The position numbers were made by a program, and so were the translations under genes. A stretch of DNA of 5,534 nt. It comes from CAZXBB01 sp964638815 (GTDB lineage Bacteria > Planctomycetota > Phycisphaerae > Phycisphaerales > SM1A02). Of this stretch, positions 1 to 5,398 are shown in pieces. Where the stretch lies: positions 1-5,534 of the forward strand of contig CAZXBB010000370.1 in the NCBI GenBank assembly GCA_964638815.1, read 5' to 3'. How positions within the stretch are numbered: position 1 is the first letter of the stretch; the number at the start of each line of letters is the position of its first letter. The notes beneath the pieces are model-generated. The model ran no database searches and was not told the DNA's origin. It saw nothing but the letters and a program-made list of their open reading frames with translations.

Positions 1-142
1 GCCGCGCGTCCGCGAAGCCCGCGACGTCTACGCGGTACCGGGCGATCGGGCACCGGACCTCGGTCGCGACGGCCTGGCACCCCCGCTCCCGGAGGAATGC
101 GATGGCCAACTGCTTCAATCTCCGGTGCGCGCGTGTCTCCAC
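1..142 (-). CDS. partial hypothetical protein, possibly nuclease-like (5' part)
   Basis: I read an open frame on the minus strand from a GTG at 142-140 to the left edge: 47 codons, no ATG, which is why a simple ATG-based scan misses it. The peptide begins VETRAHRRLKQLAIAFLRE and continues GCQAV, TEVRCPIARYRVDVAGF. It looks like real protein: an amphipathic helix, then a strand with an acidic residue (E28), then D39 in an R-V-D-V-A-G segment. This E...RxDVaG pattern recalls restriction-endonuclease-like folds such as MmcB-type DNA-repair proteins, but that is inference from a short fragment. The frame stays open upstream of the GTG back to a TAG near 237, so an earlier non-ATG start is possible. 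No convincing Shine-Dalgarno precedes the GTG. It diverges from pyrB across a 139-bp gap. The rest of the gene lies outside the window. Confidence 0.5.
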   Translation of the reverse strand, partial: METRAHRRLKQLAIAFLRERGCQAVATEVRCPIARYRVDVAGFADAR

Positions 143-233
143 CCTGGTGCCGCCCGTCCGATACTCGAGAACATGTCTCAGAAGGCCGATCGTCCGGGCG
201 GCGTCTTCCGCACCAGCCCGTTCCCGCCGGACA

Positions 234-242
234 TGCTACGAT
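234..242 (+). promoter_or_regulatory. possible extended -10 promoter of pyrB
   Basis: TGCTACGAT fits the extended -10 form TGnTAnnnT, with 4 of 6 matches to TATAAT in the hexamer 237-242. It would start transcription near 249-250 and give a leader of about 32 nt containing the GAGGA ribosome site. I see no good -35 hexamer at 16-18 bp upstream, which is tolerable for an extended -10. Inferred from sequence only. Confidence 0.35.
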
Positions 243-269
243 CACCGCGCGACGCACGAAAGGCGTCAC

Positions 270-274
270 GAGGA
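270..274 (+). promoter_or_regulatory. ribosome binding site fixing the pyrB start
   Basis: GAGGA lies 7 nt before the ATG at 282. The reading frame is open further upstream to an ATG at 102, but the upstream peptide (residues such as RCARVSTLVPPVRYS) has no family resemblance, and that region is better read as the divergent gene plus intergenic DNA. This site decides in favour of 282. Confidence 0.7.
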
Positions 275-281
275 CACAAGC

Positions 282-1391
282 ATGACCACGCTGCTGGCGG
301 AGGTGCCCGCCCCGATGAAGGACCGCGACTCCCTCACCTGGCGCAAGTTTCACGACATGTCGCCGCGGGAGAAGAGCCGGTACCTCGTCACCGAGGACGG
401 CAATCTCCAGTCGGTGCTGTACTCCCAGCAGTTCGACCGGGCCAGGCTCGACCACCTCGTCGTCGTCGCCGAGCTGATCCGGAACGGCTGGGAGGACGAG
501 TCGTTCCGGAACCACGTGAAGACGCTCCTCGCGACCCGCAGCGGGGCCCTGTACTTCACGCAGCCCTCGACGAGGACGTTCACGTCCTTCTCGCTCGCGG
601 CGCGGGCCATCGGGATGATGTGCGAGGAGATCCGCGATCCCGAGATGTCGTCGGCCTACAAGGGCGAGTCGGAGATCGACACGCTCCTGACGCTCTCCGA
701 GCTGGCGGACGTCGTCGTGATGCGTCAGAAGGATCCGGCCCTCATCGAGCGCTTCGCCTGGGAGGTGGTCCACCGCGGGCTGCCGACGCGGATCATCAAC
801 GCGGGCAGCGGATCCGACCAGCACCCGACGCAGGCGCTCCTCGAGGTCTACACGCTCGTGTCGCACTTCGACCTCGCGAACGTCGAGGGCGGGACCTTCA
901 GCGTCGCGATGGTGGGCGACCTCAGGCGCTCGCGCACGGCCCGGTCGCTCTCGTATCTGCTCGCGCTCTACCCGCGGATCCGGCAGATCTTCATCGCCCC
1001 CGAGGAGCTCCAGATGGGCGCGGACCTGCTCGAGTACCTCGACGAGAACGCCATCGACTACGAGCTGACGTCCGCCATGGACGAGCGGCTTCCCGGCGTG
1101 GACGCGGTGTACATGATGCGGATGCAGGACGAGTACGGCGCGACGAGCGAGGAGACGCGTCAGCGCTACGGCGCCTACCGCCTTACCCGGAAGCGCGTCA
1201 AGACGATGAAGCCGGACGCGTGCATCCTCCACCCCCTTCCCCGCCGCGCCGAGCTGCCCATCGAGATCGACGCCGACCCCCGCGCCCGCTACTGGGAAGC
1301 CGTCAACCGCGGCAAGTTCGTACGCATGGCGCTGCTGCTGCACATGTTCGGGAAGGACGATGTGCGGCTGATCGGGCGAGCCGGCCACTGA
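282..1391 (+). CDS. pyrB: aspartate carbamoyltransferase, catalytic chain
   Basis: Transfers the carbamoyl group of carbamoyl phosphate to aspartate, the committed step of pyrimidine synthesis in the cytoplasm. The 369-residue product holds the carbamoyl-phosphate motif S96-T-R-T-F, the K127-G-E-S loop (equivalent to E. coli Lys84), VVMR148, H181-P-T-Q184, GDLRRSR218T, MR280MQ282, and H317-P-L-P-R. R218, R280 and Q282 align with E. coli Arg167, Arg229 and Gln231, which bind aspartate, so ATCase is preferred over ornithine carbamoyltransferase. Oddities: the usual STRTR reads STRTF, the 80s-loop Lys83 position is Tyr126, and Arg234 is Tyr285. The N-terminus is about 35 residues longer than E. 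coli PyrB, giving 369 against about 310 residues. No regulatory chain (PyrI) or dihydroorotase follows. Start chosen by the GAGGA site 7 nt upstream. It is transcribed towards argF, with a shared hairpin between them. An uncharacterised carbamoyltransferase of related specificity remains possible. Confidence 0.88.
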   Translation: MTTLLAEVPAPMKDRDSLTWRKFHDMSPREKSRYLVTEDGNLQSVLYSQQFDRARLDHLVVVAELIRNGWEDESFRNHVKTLLATRSGALYFTQPSTRTFTSFSLAARAIGMMCEEIRDPEMSSAYKGESEIDTLLTLSELADVVVMRQKDPALIERFAWEVVHRGLPTRIINAGSGSDQHPTQALLEVYTLVSHFDLANVEGGTFSVAMVGDLRRSRTARSLSYLLALYPRIRQIFIAPEELQMGADLLEYLDENAIDYELTSAMDERLPGVDAVYMMRMQDEYGATSEETRQRYGAYRLTRKRVKTMKPDACILHPLPRRAELPIEIDADPRARYWEAVNRGKFVRMALLLHMFGKDDVRLIGRAGH

Positions 1392-1516
1392 ATCCCGGCA
1401 CGGCTTGTGTCGGCCCCGGTCCCTGCCCCGGCGACGCCAACGGCGACGGCACCGTGGACTTCGGCGACGTCCTCGCAGTGATCAGCGCGTGGGGGCTGCT
1501 TCCCGGTATTGAGCGC
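1391..1516 (+). pseudogene. dockerin-like C-terminal relic
   Basis: In the frame -1 relative to pyrB, the DNA just after the pyrB stop encodes a linker NPGTACVGPGPCP, then GDANGDGTVDFGD (1430-1468), then VLAVISAWG. That is an EF-hand-like calcium loop (D-x-N-x-D-G-x-V-D-F) with the hydrophobic helix and terminal A-W-G typical of single-repeat dockerin-like tails on exported planctomycete proteins. It has no start codon, signal peptide or gene body, and no stop right after AWG where one is normal, so it looks like the remnant of a deleted secreted-protein gene. It sits directly against the pyrB stop (c-TGA-at). A -1 frameshift would join it to PyrB, but no slippery heptamer is visible, and an exported tail on a cytoplasmic enzyme makes little sense. 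The motif is seen directly; the relic interpretation is inference. Confidence 0.6.
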
Positions 1517-1521
1517 ATGAT

Positions 1522-1574
1522 CCGCCAACGACGCAGCCCCGCTCGGGGAACGGGCGGGGCTGTTTCGTTGGCGG
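1522..1574. terminator. two-part hairpin, probable bidirectional terminator
   Basis: An outer 10-bp stem pairs CCGCCAACGA (1522-1531) with TCGTTGGCGG (1565-1574). An inner perfect 9-bp stem pairs CAGCCCCGC (1534-1542) with GCGGGGCTG (1554-1562), with an 11-nt loop and a small CG/TT internal loop between the stems. On the plus strand the inner stem is followed by TTTCGTT. On the minus strand the T-rich tail is weaker (CGTCGTTGG). It lies between converging pyrB and argF, about 40 nt past the argF stop, as expected for a shared terminator. Confidence 0.75.
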
Positions 1575-1613
1575 CGGGGAGACCGGGTTCAGACCAGGCT
1601 CAGACCGTGGCCC

Positions 1614-2561
1614 TCAACCGGCCACGAGCACCAGGAGCGCCTTCTGCGCGTGCAACCGGTTCTCCGCCTGGTCGAAGATCGCCGAGTTCGGCGTGCGCGA
1701 CGTCGCGTAGTCGATCTCGTCGCCGTAGTGCGCGGGCAGGCAGTGGAGGATGACGGCGTCCGCGTCGGCGAGATCCAGCAGCGACGCGTTGAGCTGGTAG
1801 GGCCGGAAGATCGCCTTGCGGGCCTCCGCCTCGTCCTCCTGACCCATCGATGCCCAGACGTCGGTGTAGAGCACATCCGCGTCGCGGCACGCGGCTTTCA
1901 CGTCGGTCGTGACCTCGATGCGGCAGCCGTGATCGCCCGCGATGTCCTGCGCGCGGCGGACGATCGTTCCGTCGGGCTCATAGCCGGACGGGCAGGCGAC
2001 CGTCATGTGCATGCCGAGCATCGCCGCGCCGAGCATGAGCGAGTGCGCCATGTTGTTGCCGTCGCCGATGTAGACGGCGCGCAGGCCCTCGAAACGGTCC
2101 TTGCGTTCGCGGATCGTCTGGAGGTCCGCGAGCACCTGGCACGGGTGTTCGAGATCGGAGAGACCGTTGATCACCGGCACGGTCGCGTGTCGCGCCAGAT
2201 CCTCGACGATGTCGTGACCGAAGACGCGGGCCATGAGGATGTCGCAATAGCGGCTGAGGACGAGCGCGATGTCCTCGCTCGTCTCGCGCTCGCCGAGCCG
2301 GATGTCCGACGGCGCGAGGTATATCGCGTGCCCGCCGAGCTGCGTCATGCCGGCCTCGAACGAGGTTCGGGTGCGCAGCGACGGCTTCTGGAAGATCATG
2401 GCGAGCGTCCTGCCCGCAAGCACCGGGTGCGGCTGACCGCCCTGCTTCTCCCGCTTGAGCCGCGCCGCGGTATCGAGGACCACGCGCAGTTCACCCGGCG
2501 AAAGATCGGTCATGGAGACGAAGCTGCGTCCCTTCAGGCTCGTCGCGGTGGCAGTCGTCAT
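1614..2561 (-). CDS. argF: ornithine carbamoyltransferase (anabolic type)
   Basis: Converts ornithine and carbamoyl phosphate to citrulline and phosphate; cytoplasmic, arginine biosynthesis. The 315-residue product shows the carbamoyl-phosphate site S61-L-R-T-R-T-S-F-E, R112, H139-P-C-Q142, GDGNNMAHS (167-175), the ornithine loop DVWASMGQE (234-242) and HCLPAH (273-278), and ends with HAQKALLVLV. The SLRTRTSFEAGMTQLGGHAIYL-like stretch and HCLPAHYGDE resemble biosynthetic ArgF. Catabolic ArcB usually has HCLPAF and is some 20 residues longer. Length is normal. Start at 2561 is supported by GGGAGA (2566-2571) close upstream; the frame runs open to 2708 but the extra peptide is arginine-rich and not family-like. 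It lies 160 bp downstream of rocD on the same strand, so co-transcription is likely, ending at the hairpin 1522-1574. With arcC nearby, a reversed, catabolic use of the enzyme is conceivable but not shown. Confidence 0.93.
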   Translation of the reverse strand: MTTATATSLKGRSFVSMTDLSPGELRVVLDTAARLKREKQGGQPHPVLAGRTLAMIFQKPSLRTRTSFEAGMTQLGGHAIYLAPSDIRLGERETSEDIALVLSRYCDILMARVFGHDIVEDLARHATVPVINGLSDLEHPCQVLADLQTIRERKDRFEGLRAVYIGDGNNMAHSLMLGAAMLGMHMTVACPSGYEPDGTIVRRAQDIAGDHGCRIEVTTDVKAACRDADVLYTDVWASMGQEDEAEARKAIFRPYQLNASLLDLADADAVILHCLPAHYGDEIDYATSRTPNSAIFDQAENRLHAQKALLVLVAG

Positions 2562-2678
2562 GGTGTCTCCCAGGCTTCCGATTCGGGCCTGCCGGCTCAC
2601 GGCGCGGCCGTCCCCCAGGCGAAGCGTCGGTTCCCCCCGGCGGCGCCGATGGCCGACTGCGACAAGCCGCCGTACGGG

Positions 2679-2711
2679 GCGCGCACGGAGCGCGCACGGA
2701 GCGCGCACGGA
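2679..2711. repeat. three perfect 11-bp tandem repeats between rocD and argF
   Basis: The unit GCGCGCACGGA occurs three times without change at 2679-2689, 2690-2700 and 2701-2711, followed by a partial GCGC. It begins 11 bp beyond the rocD stop and lies about 120 bp upstream of argF. The 11-bp period is close to one helical turn, so a protein-binding array is possible; slippage of a short GC-rich sequence is the simpler explanation. The rest of the 160-bp gap shows only the argF ribosome site. Confidence 0.8.
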
Positions 2712-2721
2712 GCGCTCGAAC

Positions 2722-4026
2722 TCACTTCGGACCCCCGACGAGCACCGTCTCGATGCGATCGAACGCCCAGTCGAGATCCTCCGCGGAGATCGTCAGCGGC
2801 GGCGCGATGCGGATCACGTTGTGGCTCGTCTCCTTGCACAGCACGCCGAGCTTCGCGAGCGCCTTGCAGTACGGCTTCGCGCCGCCCGCCTCCGGAACGA
2901 GGTCGATGCCGATCAGCAGGCCACGCCCTCGCACCTCCCGGACGACCGGCGCCTTGATGCCGCGGAGTCGCTCCATGAACGGCCCGCCCAGCCTGGCGGC
3001 GCGCTCCGGGAGCTCCTCTCCGATGAGCACGTTGAGGGCCGCCGTCGCCACGGCACATGCGAGCGGATTGCCGCCGAACGTGCTGCCGTGGTCGCCGGGG
3101 CGGAAGACGCCGAGCACCTCGTCCGAGGCGAGCACCGCGGACACCGGCATCATGCCGCCGCCGAGGGCCTTGCCCAGGATCAGCACGTCTGGCCGGACGT
3201 TCTCGTGGTCGCAGGCGAAGAGCCGCCCGGTGCGTCCGAGCCCGGTCTGGATCTCGTCGGCGATGAAGAGCACGTTGTGCTGCGTGCACAGCTCGCGACA
3301 CTTCGAGAGGTACCCGGCCGGCGGGATGTTGATGCCGCCCTCGCCCTGGATGGGCTCGACGAGGAACGCGACGGTGTTCGGCGTGATCGCCTGCTCGAAG
3401 GCGTCGGCGTTGCCGTACTCGACGACCTTGAAGCCGGGGGTCATCGGACCGAAGTCAGCGTTCTCGGCGTCGGTCGAGAAGCTGATCACGGTGATGGTGC
3501 GGCCGTGGAAGTTCCCGGTGCAGCAGATGATCTCGGCCTTGTCCCGATCGACGCCCTTCACCTTGTAGCCCCACTTGCGGGCGGTCTTGAGCGCGGTCTC
3601 GACGCCCTCGGCGCCCGTGTTCATCGGGAGGACGCGGTCCATCCCGCAGATATCCGTGACGAGCTTGCAGTACGGCCCGAACTGGTCGTTGTGGAACGCG
3701 CGCGAGGTCAGCGTCAGCGTCTTCGCCTGGCTGACGAACGCCGCGACGATGTCGGGGTGACCGTGGCCGAAGTTCAGGGCCGAATAGGCGCTGAGCATGT
3801 CCAGGTAGCGGTTGCCCTCGACGTCGGTGACCCAGCTACCTTCACCTTTCGCGATGACGACGGGAAGCGGCGCGTAGTTGTGCGCGCTGCGCTCGTCTAC
3901 GAGGGCGATATGCTCGGCCGTGACGCTGCCGGTGGTGACGCTGCCGGCCCTGATGCTGCCGGCCGTGGTGCTGCCGGCCGTGGTGCTGCCGGCGCTGGTG
4001 CTGCCGGCGGTGAAACTGTTGCTCAT
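2722..4026 (-). CDS. rocD: ornithine aminotransferase (ornithine--oxo-acid transaminase)
   Basis: PLP-dependent enzyme moving the delta-amino group of ornithine to 2-oxoglutarate, giving glutamate-5-semialdehyde and glutamate; links arginine/ornithine to proline and glutamate. The 434-residue product follows the class III aminotransferase pattern and is closest in my memory to RocD: AHNY51APLP, DMLSAY81SALNFGHGHP, MNTGAEGVETALKTARKW, NFHGR176T, E224-P-I-Q-G-E229, FIAD257EIQTGLGRTG, and the PLP lysine LGK286ALGGG, then GSTFGGNPLACAV and RGRGLLIGIDL. Y51, Y81, R176, E229 and K286 match residues known in human OAT (Tyr55, Tyr85, Arg180, Glu235, Lys292). Y51 and Y81 favour ornithine over acetylornithine aminotransferase. 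Residues 6-36 form a low-complexity extension of T-A-G-S-x repeats absent from ordinary RocD. The start is set by a perfect AGGAGG. It precedes argF on the same strand, a place often held by argD. Confidence 0.92.
   Translation of the reverse strand: MSNSFTAGSTSAGSTTAGSTTAGSIRAGSVTTGSVTAEHIALVDERSAHNYAPLPVVIAKGEGSWVTDVEGNRYLDMLSAYSALNFGHGHPDIVAAFVSQAKTLTLTSRAFHNDQFGPYCKLVTDICGMDRVLPMNTGAEGVETALKTARKWGYKVKGVDRDKAEIICCTGNFHGRTITVISFSTDAENADFGPMTPGFKVVEYGNADAFEQAITPNTVAFLVEPIQGEGGINIPPAGYLSKCRELCTQHNVLFIADEIQTGLGRTGRLFACDHENVRPDVLILGKALGGGMMPVSAVLASDEVLGVFRPGDHGSTFGGNPLACAVATAALNVLIGEELPERAARLGGPFMERLRGIKAPVVREVRGRGLLIGIDLVPEAGGAKPYCKALAKLGVLCKETSHNVIRIAPPLTISAEDLDWAFDRIETVLVGGPK
3910..4014 (-). 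repeat. 15-bp coding minisatellite at the rocD N-terminus
   Basis: Six consecutive 15-bp units begin GCTGCCGG on the plus strand: 3925, 3940, 3955, 3970, 3985 and 4000. The units at 3955 and 3970 are identical (GCTGCCGGCCGTGGT). A degenerate seventh unit precedes them at 3910-3924. Because 15 is a multiple of three, gain or loss of units keeps rocD in frame. Translated from rocD, they give successive five-residue blocks TAGST, SAGST, TAGST, TAGSI, RAGSV, TTGSV (residues 6-35). The extension is Ser/Thr/Gly/Ala-rich, lacks a hydrophobic core, and does not look like a signal peptide. Confidence 0.85.
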
Positions 4027-4033
4027 GAGCGAT

Positions 4034-4039
4034 CCTCCT
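4034..4039 (-). promoter_or_regulatory. strong Shine-Dalgarno fixing the rocD start
   Basis: Reads AGGAGG on the minus strand, 7 nt before the ATG at 4026-4024. The rocD frame stays open for another 84 codons to 4278, but this site, plus the cysteine/proline-rich character of the upstream peptide, places translation at 4026. It also means the repeat-rich N-terminus really is translated. Confidence 0.85.
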
Positions 4040-4086
4040 GCGGGTTCGGCGTCACGGCACGCGGACCGCATCGGCCTCGTTCCGGG

Positions 4087-4101
4087 GCCGGCGAAGCCGG
4101 C
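4087..4101. other. small GC hairpin in the rocD leader
   Basis: GCCGGC-GAA-GCCGGC on the plus strand reads GCCGGC-TTC-GCCGGC on the minus strand, a perfect 6-bp stem with a three-base loop. It lies 61 bp before the rocD start, within its likely 5' leader. Sequences of this kind are common scattered hairpins in GC-rich genomes, so no specific function is assigned. Confidence 0.5.
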
Positions 4102-4118
4102 ATCGGGGGGGACGGGGC

Positions 4119-4137
4119 GGTCCGGAGAGGGTCCGGA
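4119..4137. promoter_or_regulatory. paired GGTCCGGA boxes, 11 bp apart
   Basis: GGTCCGGA occurs at 4119-4126 and again at 4130-4137, one helical turn apart, each holding the palindrome TCCGGA. Their location in the divergent rocD/arcC control region would suit a cooperative binding protein. With only two copies and high GC, chance is a serious alternative. Confidence 0.3.
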
Positions 4138-4207
4138 CTCCTGCGGAATCCGCGGGCTCGAATTCAGGACATCGGCGCTTTCGACGGGCGGGTCAACGCC
4201 GCGCGGA

Positions 4208-4236
4208 AGGATAGCTCTCGCGCCGCGGCCGTGCAA
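4208..4236 (-). promoter_or_regulatory. possible rocD promoter
   Basis: On the minus strand TTGCAC (4236-4231) and TATCCT (4213-4208) are separated by exactly 17 bp. The hexamers match the sigma-70 consensus at 3 and 4 positions. Transcription would start near 4201, giving a leader of about 175 nt before rocD. TTGACC at 4196-4191 is a better -35 but has no matching -10. Weak, inferred. Confidence 0.3.
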
Positions 4237-4240
4237 GCCA

Positions 4241-4255
4241 CACGGCGTCGCCGTG
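4241..4255. promoter_or_regulatory. perfect palindrome, possible shared operator
   Basis: CACGGC-GTC-GCCGTG is a perfect 6-bp inverted repeat with a 3-bp centre. It ends 3 bp before the putative arcC -10 box and begins 4 bp upstream of the putative rocD -35, so a protein bound here could affect both divergent genes. It could equally be a chance GC-rich palindrome. Confidence 0.4.
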
Positions 4256-4258
4256 CCG

Positions 4259-4264
4259 CATAAT
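4259..4264 (+). promoter_or_regulatory. arcC -10 box implying a leaderless mRNA
   Basis: CATAAT matches TATAAT at 5 of 6 positions, rare in DNA this GC-rich. Transcription starting 7-8 nt beyond its end would begin at 4271-4272, exactly at the second in-frame ATG of arcC. No Shine-Dalgarno is present before either ATG, consistent with leaderless translation. No clear -35 is visible at 16-18 bp. Confidence 0.5.
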
Positions 4265-4271
4265 GACCGGC

Positions 4272-5240
4272 ATGACACTGCCCGGAGACTCCCACGTCGC
4301 GGTCGTCGTCGCGCTCGGCGGCAACGCGATCTCGCCCGGCGGCGAGCGCGACGCCATCGAGGACCAGTTCGGCCAGATGCGGCGCACCGCGCAGCATCTC
4401 GGCGACCTGCTCGCGTCCGATCGTCCCGTCGTCATCACGCACGGGAACGGCCCGCAGGTCGGCGCCGCCATCCTCCGCGCCGAGCTCGCCGCCGACACCG
4501 TGTACCCGCTGCCGCTCGACATCGTCGTCGCGGATCTGCAGGGGGGCATGGGCTACATGATCGCGCAGTGCGTCGGCAACGAGCTGCGGCACCGCGCCGT
4601 CGAGCGACCGGTGACCGCGATCGTGACCTCCGTCGAGGTCGCGGCCGACGACCCGTCGTTCCACGATCCGTCGAAGCCGGTCGGCCCCTTCTACGACGCC
4701 GGCCGCGCGCGGGATCTCGAGCTCCTCGGGTGGAGCCTCGTCGCGGTGCCCGGCCGCGGCTACCGGCGCGTCGTCGCCTCGCCGCGCCCGCGCGCGGTGC
4801 GCGAGATCGCATCGGTCAGGGCCCTGCTCCACGCGGGCCACGTCGTCATCGCCGCGGGCGGCGGCGGCGTGCCGGTCGTGCGCGACGAATCGGGTGCATG
4901 GTCCGGCCGCGAGGGCGTGATCGACAAGGACCTCTGCGCGGCGCACCTCGCGCGCGACGTGGACGCCGGGCTGCTGCTCAACATCACCGGCGTCGCGCAG
5001 GTGTGTCTCGACTACGGCACCGAGCGCGAGCGGCCTCTCGCCCGCCTCGCCATCTCCGAGGCGCGGCGGCACCTCGACGCCGGACAGTTCCCGCGCGGAT
5101 CGATGGGCCCGAAGATCGAAGCCGCAATCGCGTTCGTCGCGTCGTCGCCGCGGGCCGAGGCCCGCATGGTGATCACGGACATCGAGCACATCGGCGACGC
5201 CATCGAGGGGCGCGCGGGGACGTCGATCGTGAAGGACTGA
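4272..5240 (+). CDS. arcC: carbamate kinase
   Basis: Catalyses carbamoyl phosphate + ADP to carbamate + ATP, reversibly; the carbamate decays to ammonia and CO2. It is the ATP-yielding last step of the arginine deiminase route. The 322-residue product belongs to the amino-acid kinase fold: ALGGNAI (14-20), ITHGNGPQVG (55-64), K135-P-V-G-P-F-Y, GYRRVVASPRP (163-173), AAGGGGVPV (194-202), VIDK219DL, GSMGPK281IEAA and final GTSIVKD. Length is close to the family's usual 310-315. The start is ambiguous: ATG at 4263 adds three residues (MTG), but lies within the likely -10 box CATAAT, whereas 4272 fits a leaderless transcript; neither has a ribosome site. It diverges from rocD-argF with which it shares substrates. 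No arcA or arcD is seen, so use in citrulline breakdown, or in making carbamoyl phosphate as proposed for some archaeal enzymes, is unresolved. Confidence 0.93.
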   Translation: MTLPGDSHVAVVVALGGNAISPGGERDAIEDQFGQMRRTAQHLGDLLASDRPVVITHGNGPQVGAAILRAELAADTVYPLPLDIVVADLQGGMGYMIAQCVGNELRHRAVERPVTAIVTSVEVAADDPSFHDPSKPVGPFYDAGRARDLELLGWSLVAVPGRGYRRVVASPRPRAVREIASVRALLHAGHVVIAAGGGGVPVVRDESGAWSGREGVIDKDLCAAHLARDVDAGLLLNITGVAQVCLDYGTERERPLARLAISEARRHLDAGQFPRGSMGPKIEAAIAFVASSPRAEARMVITDIEHIGDAIEGRAGTSIVKD

Positions 5241-5275
5241 CGTGTGGCACGTCCCGGGTTCAACGAAAGGTCAAC

Positions 5276-5320
5276 GTGTGCCCCGGTCCCTGGCTCGGCA
5301 GGAGCCGGGTGGGGTGCGCA
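5276..5320 (+). repeat. hairpin element, copy A (3' of arcC)
   Basis: Begins 36 nt after the arcC stop. It opens with GTGTGCCCCGGTCC, then forms a stem GGTCCCTG (5285-5292) / CAGGAGCC (5299-5306) around the loop GCTCGG, with one C/A mismatch and one T-G wobble. By my ungapped alignment it matches copy B at 34 of 45 positions. It lacks the GTGT...CCATGGAACGACGG tail of the other copies. It reads in the same direction as arcC and may serve as its 3'-end or terminator structure, although no T-run follows. Confidence 0.65.
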
Positions 5321-5337
5321 CTTCCGAAGCCGTCCGG

Positions 5338-5398
5338 ACACCGTCGTTCCATGGGCACGCCGCCCGGCCCTGTCAGAGCACAGGACCGGGGCACACGA
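5338..5398 (-). repeat. hairpin element, copy B of a 61-bp tandem repeat
   Basis: First unit of a tandem pair with 61-bp period. On the minus strand it reads GTGTGCCCCGGTCC, stem GGTCCTGT/ACAGGGCC (plus-strand 5380-5387 and 5366-5373) around the loop GCTCTG, and then a tail ending GCCCATGGAACGACGGTGT. The stem is 8 bp with a single U-G wobble. Orientation is opposite to copy A. Confidence 0.85.

Noticed and set aside
167..179. Imperfect palindrome GAGA-ACATGT-CTC resembling a LexA box in the divergent gap upstream of pyrB
   Set aside because: The half-sites do not match GAAC-N4-GTTC and one base is unpaired; too weak to call a repressor site.
125..1753. Long plus-strand open frame overlapping pyrB in another frame
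   Set aside because: Arginine/proline-rich shadow of pyrB in GC-rich DNA; only its 1391-1516 part encodes recognisable sequence, reported as the dockerin-like relic.
1650..2957. Long plus-strand open frame opposite argF
   Set aside because: Antisense shadow created by GC-rich codon use; no family resemblance, while the opposite strand has clear OTC motifs.
2455..4263. 602-codon plus-strand open frame opposite rocD
   Set aside because: Low-complexity translation, covering a gene with all ornithine aminotransferase motifs on the other strand.
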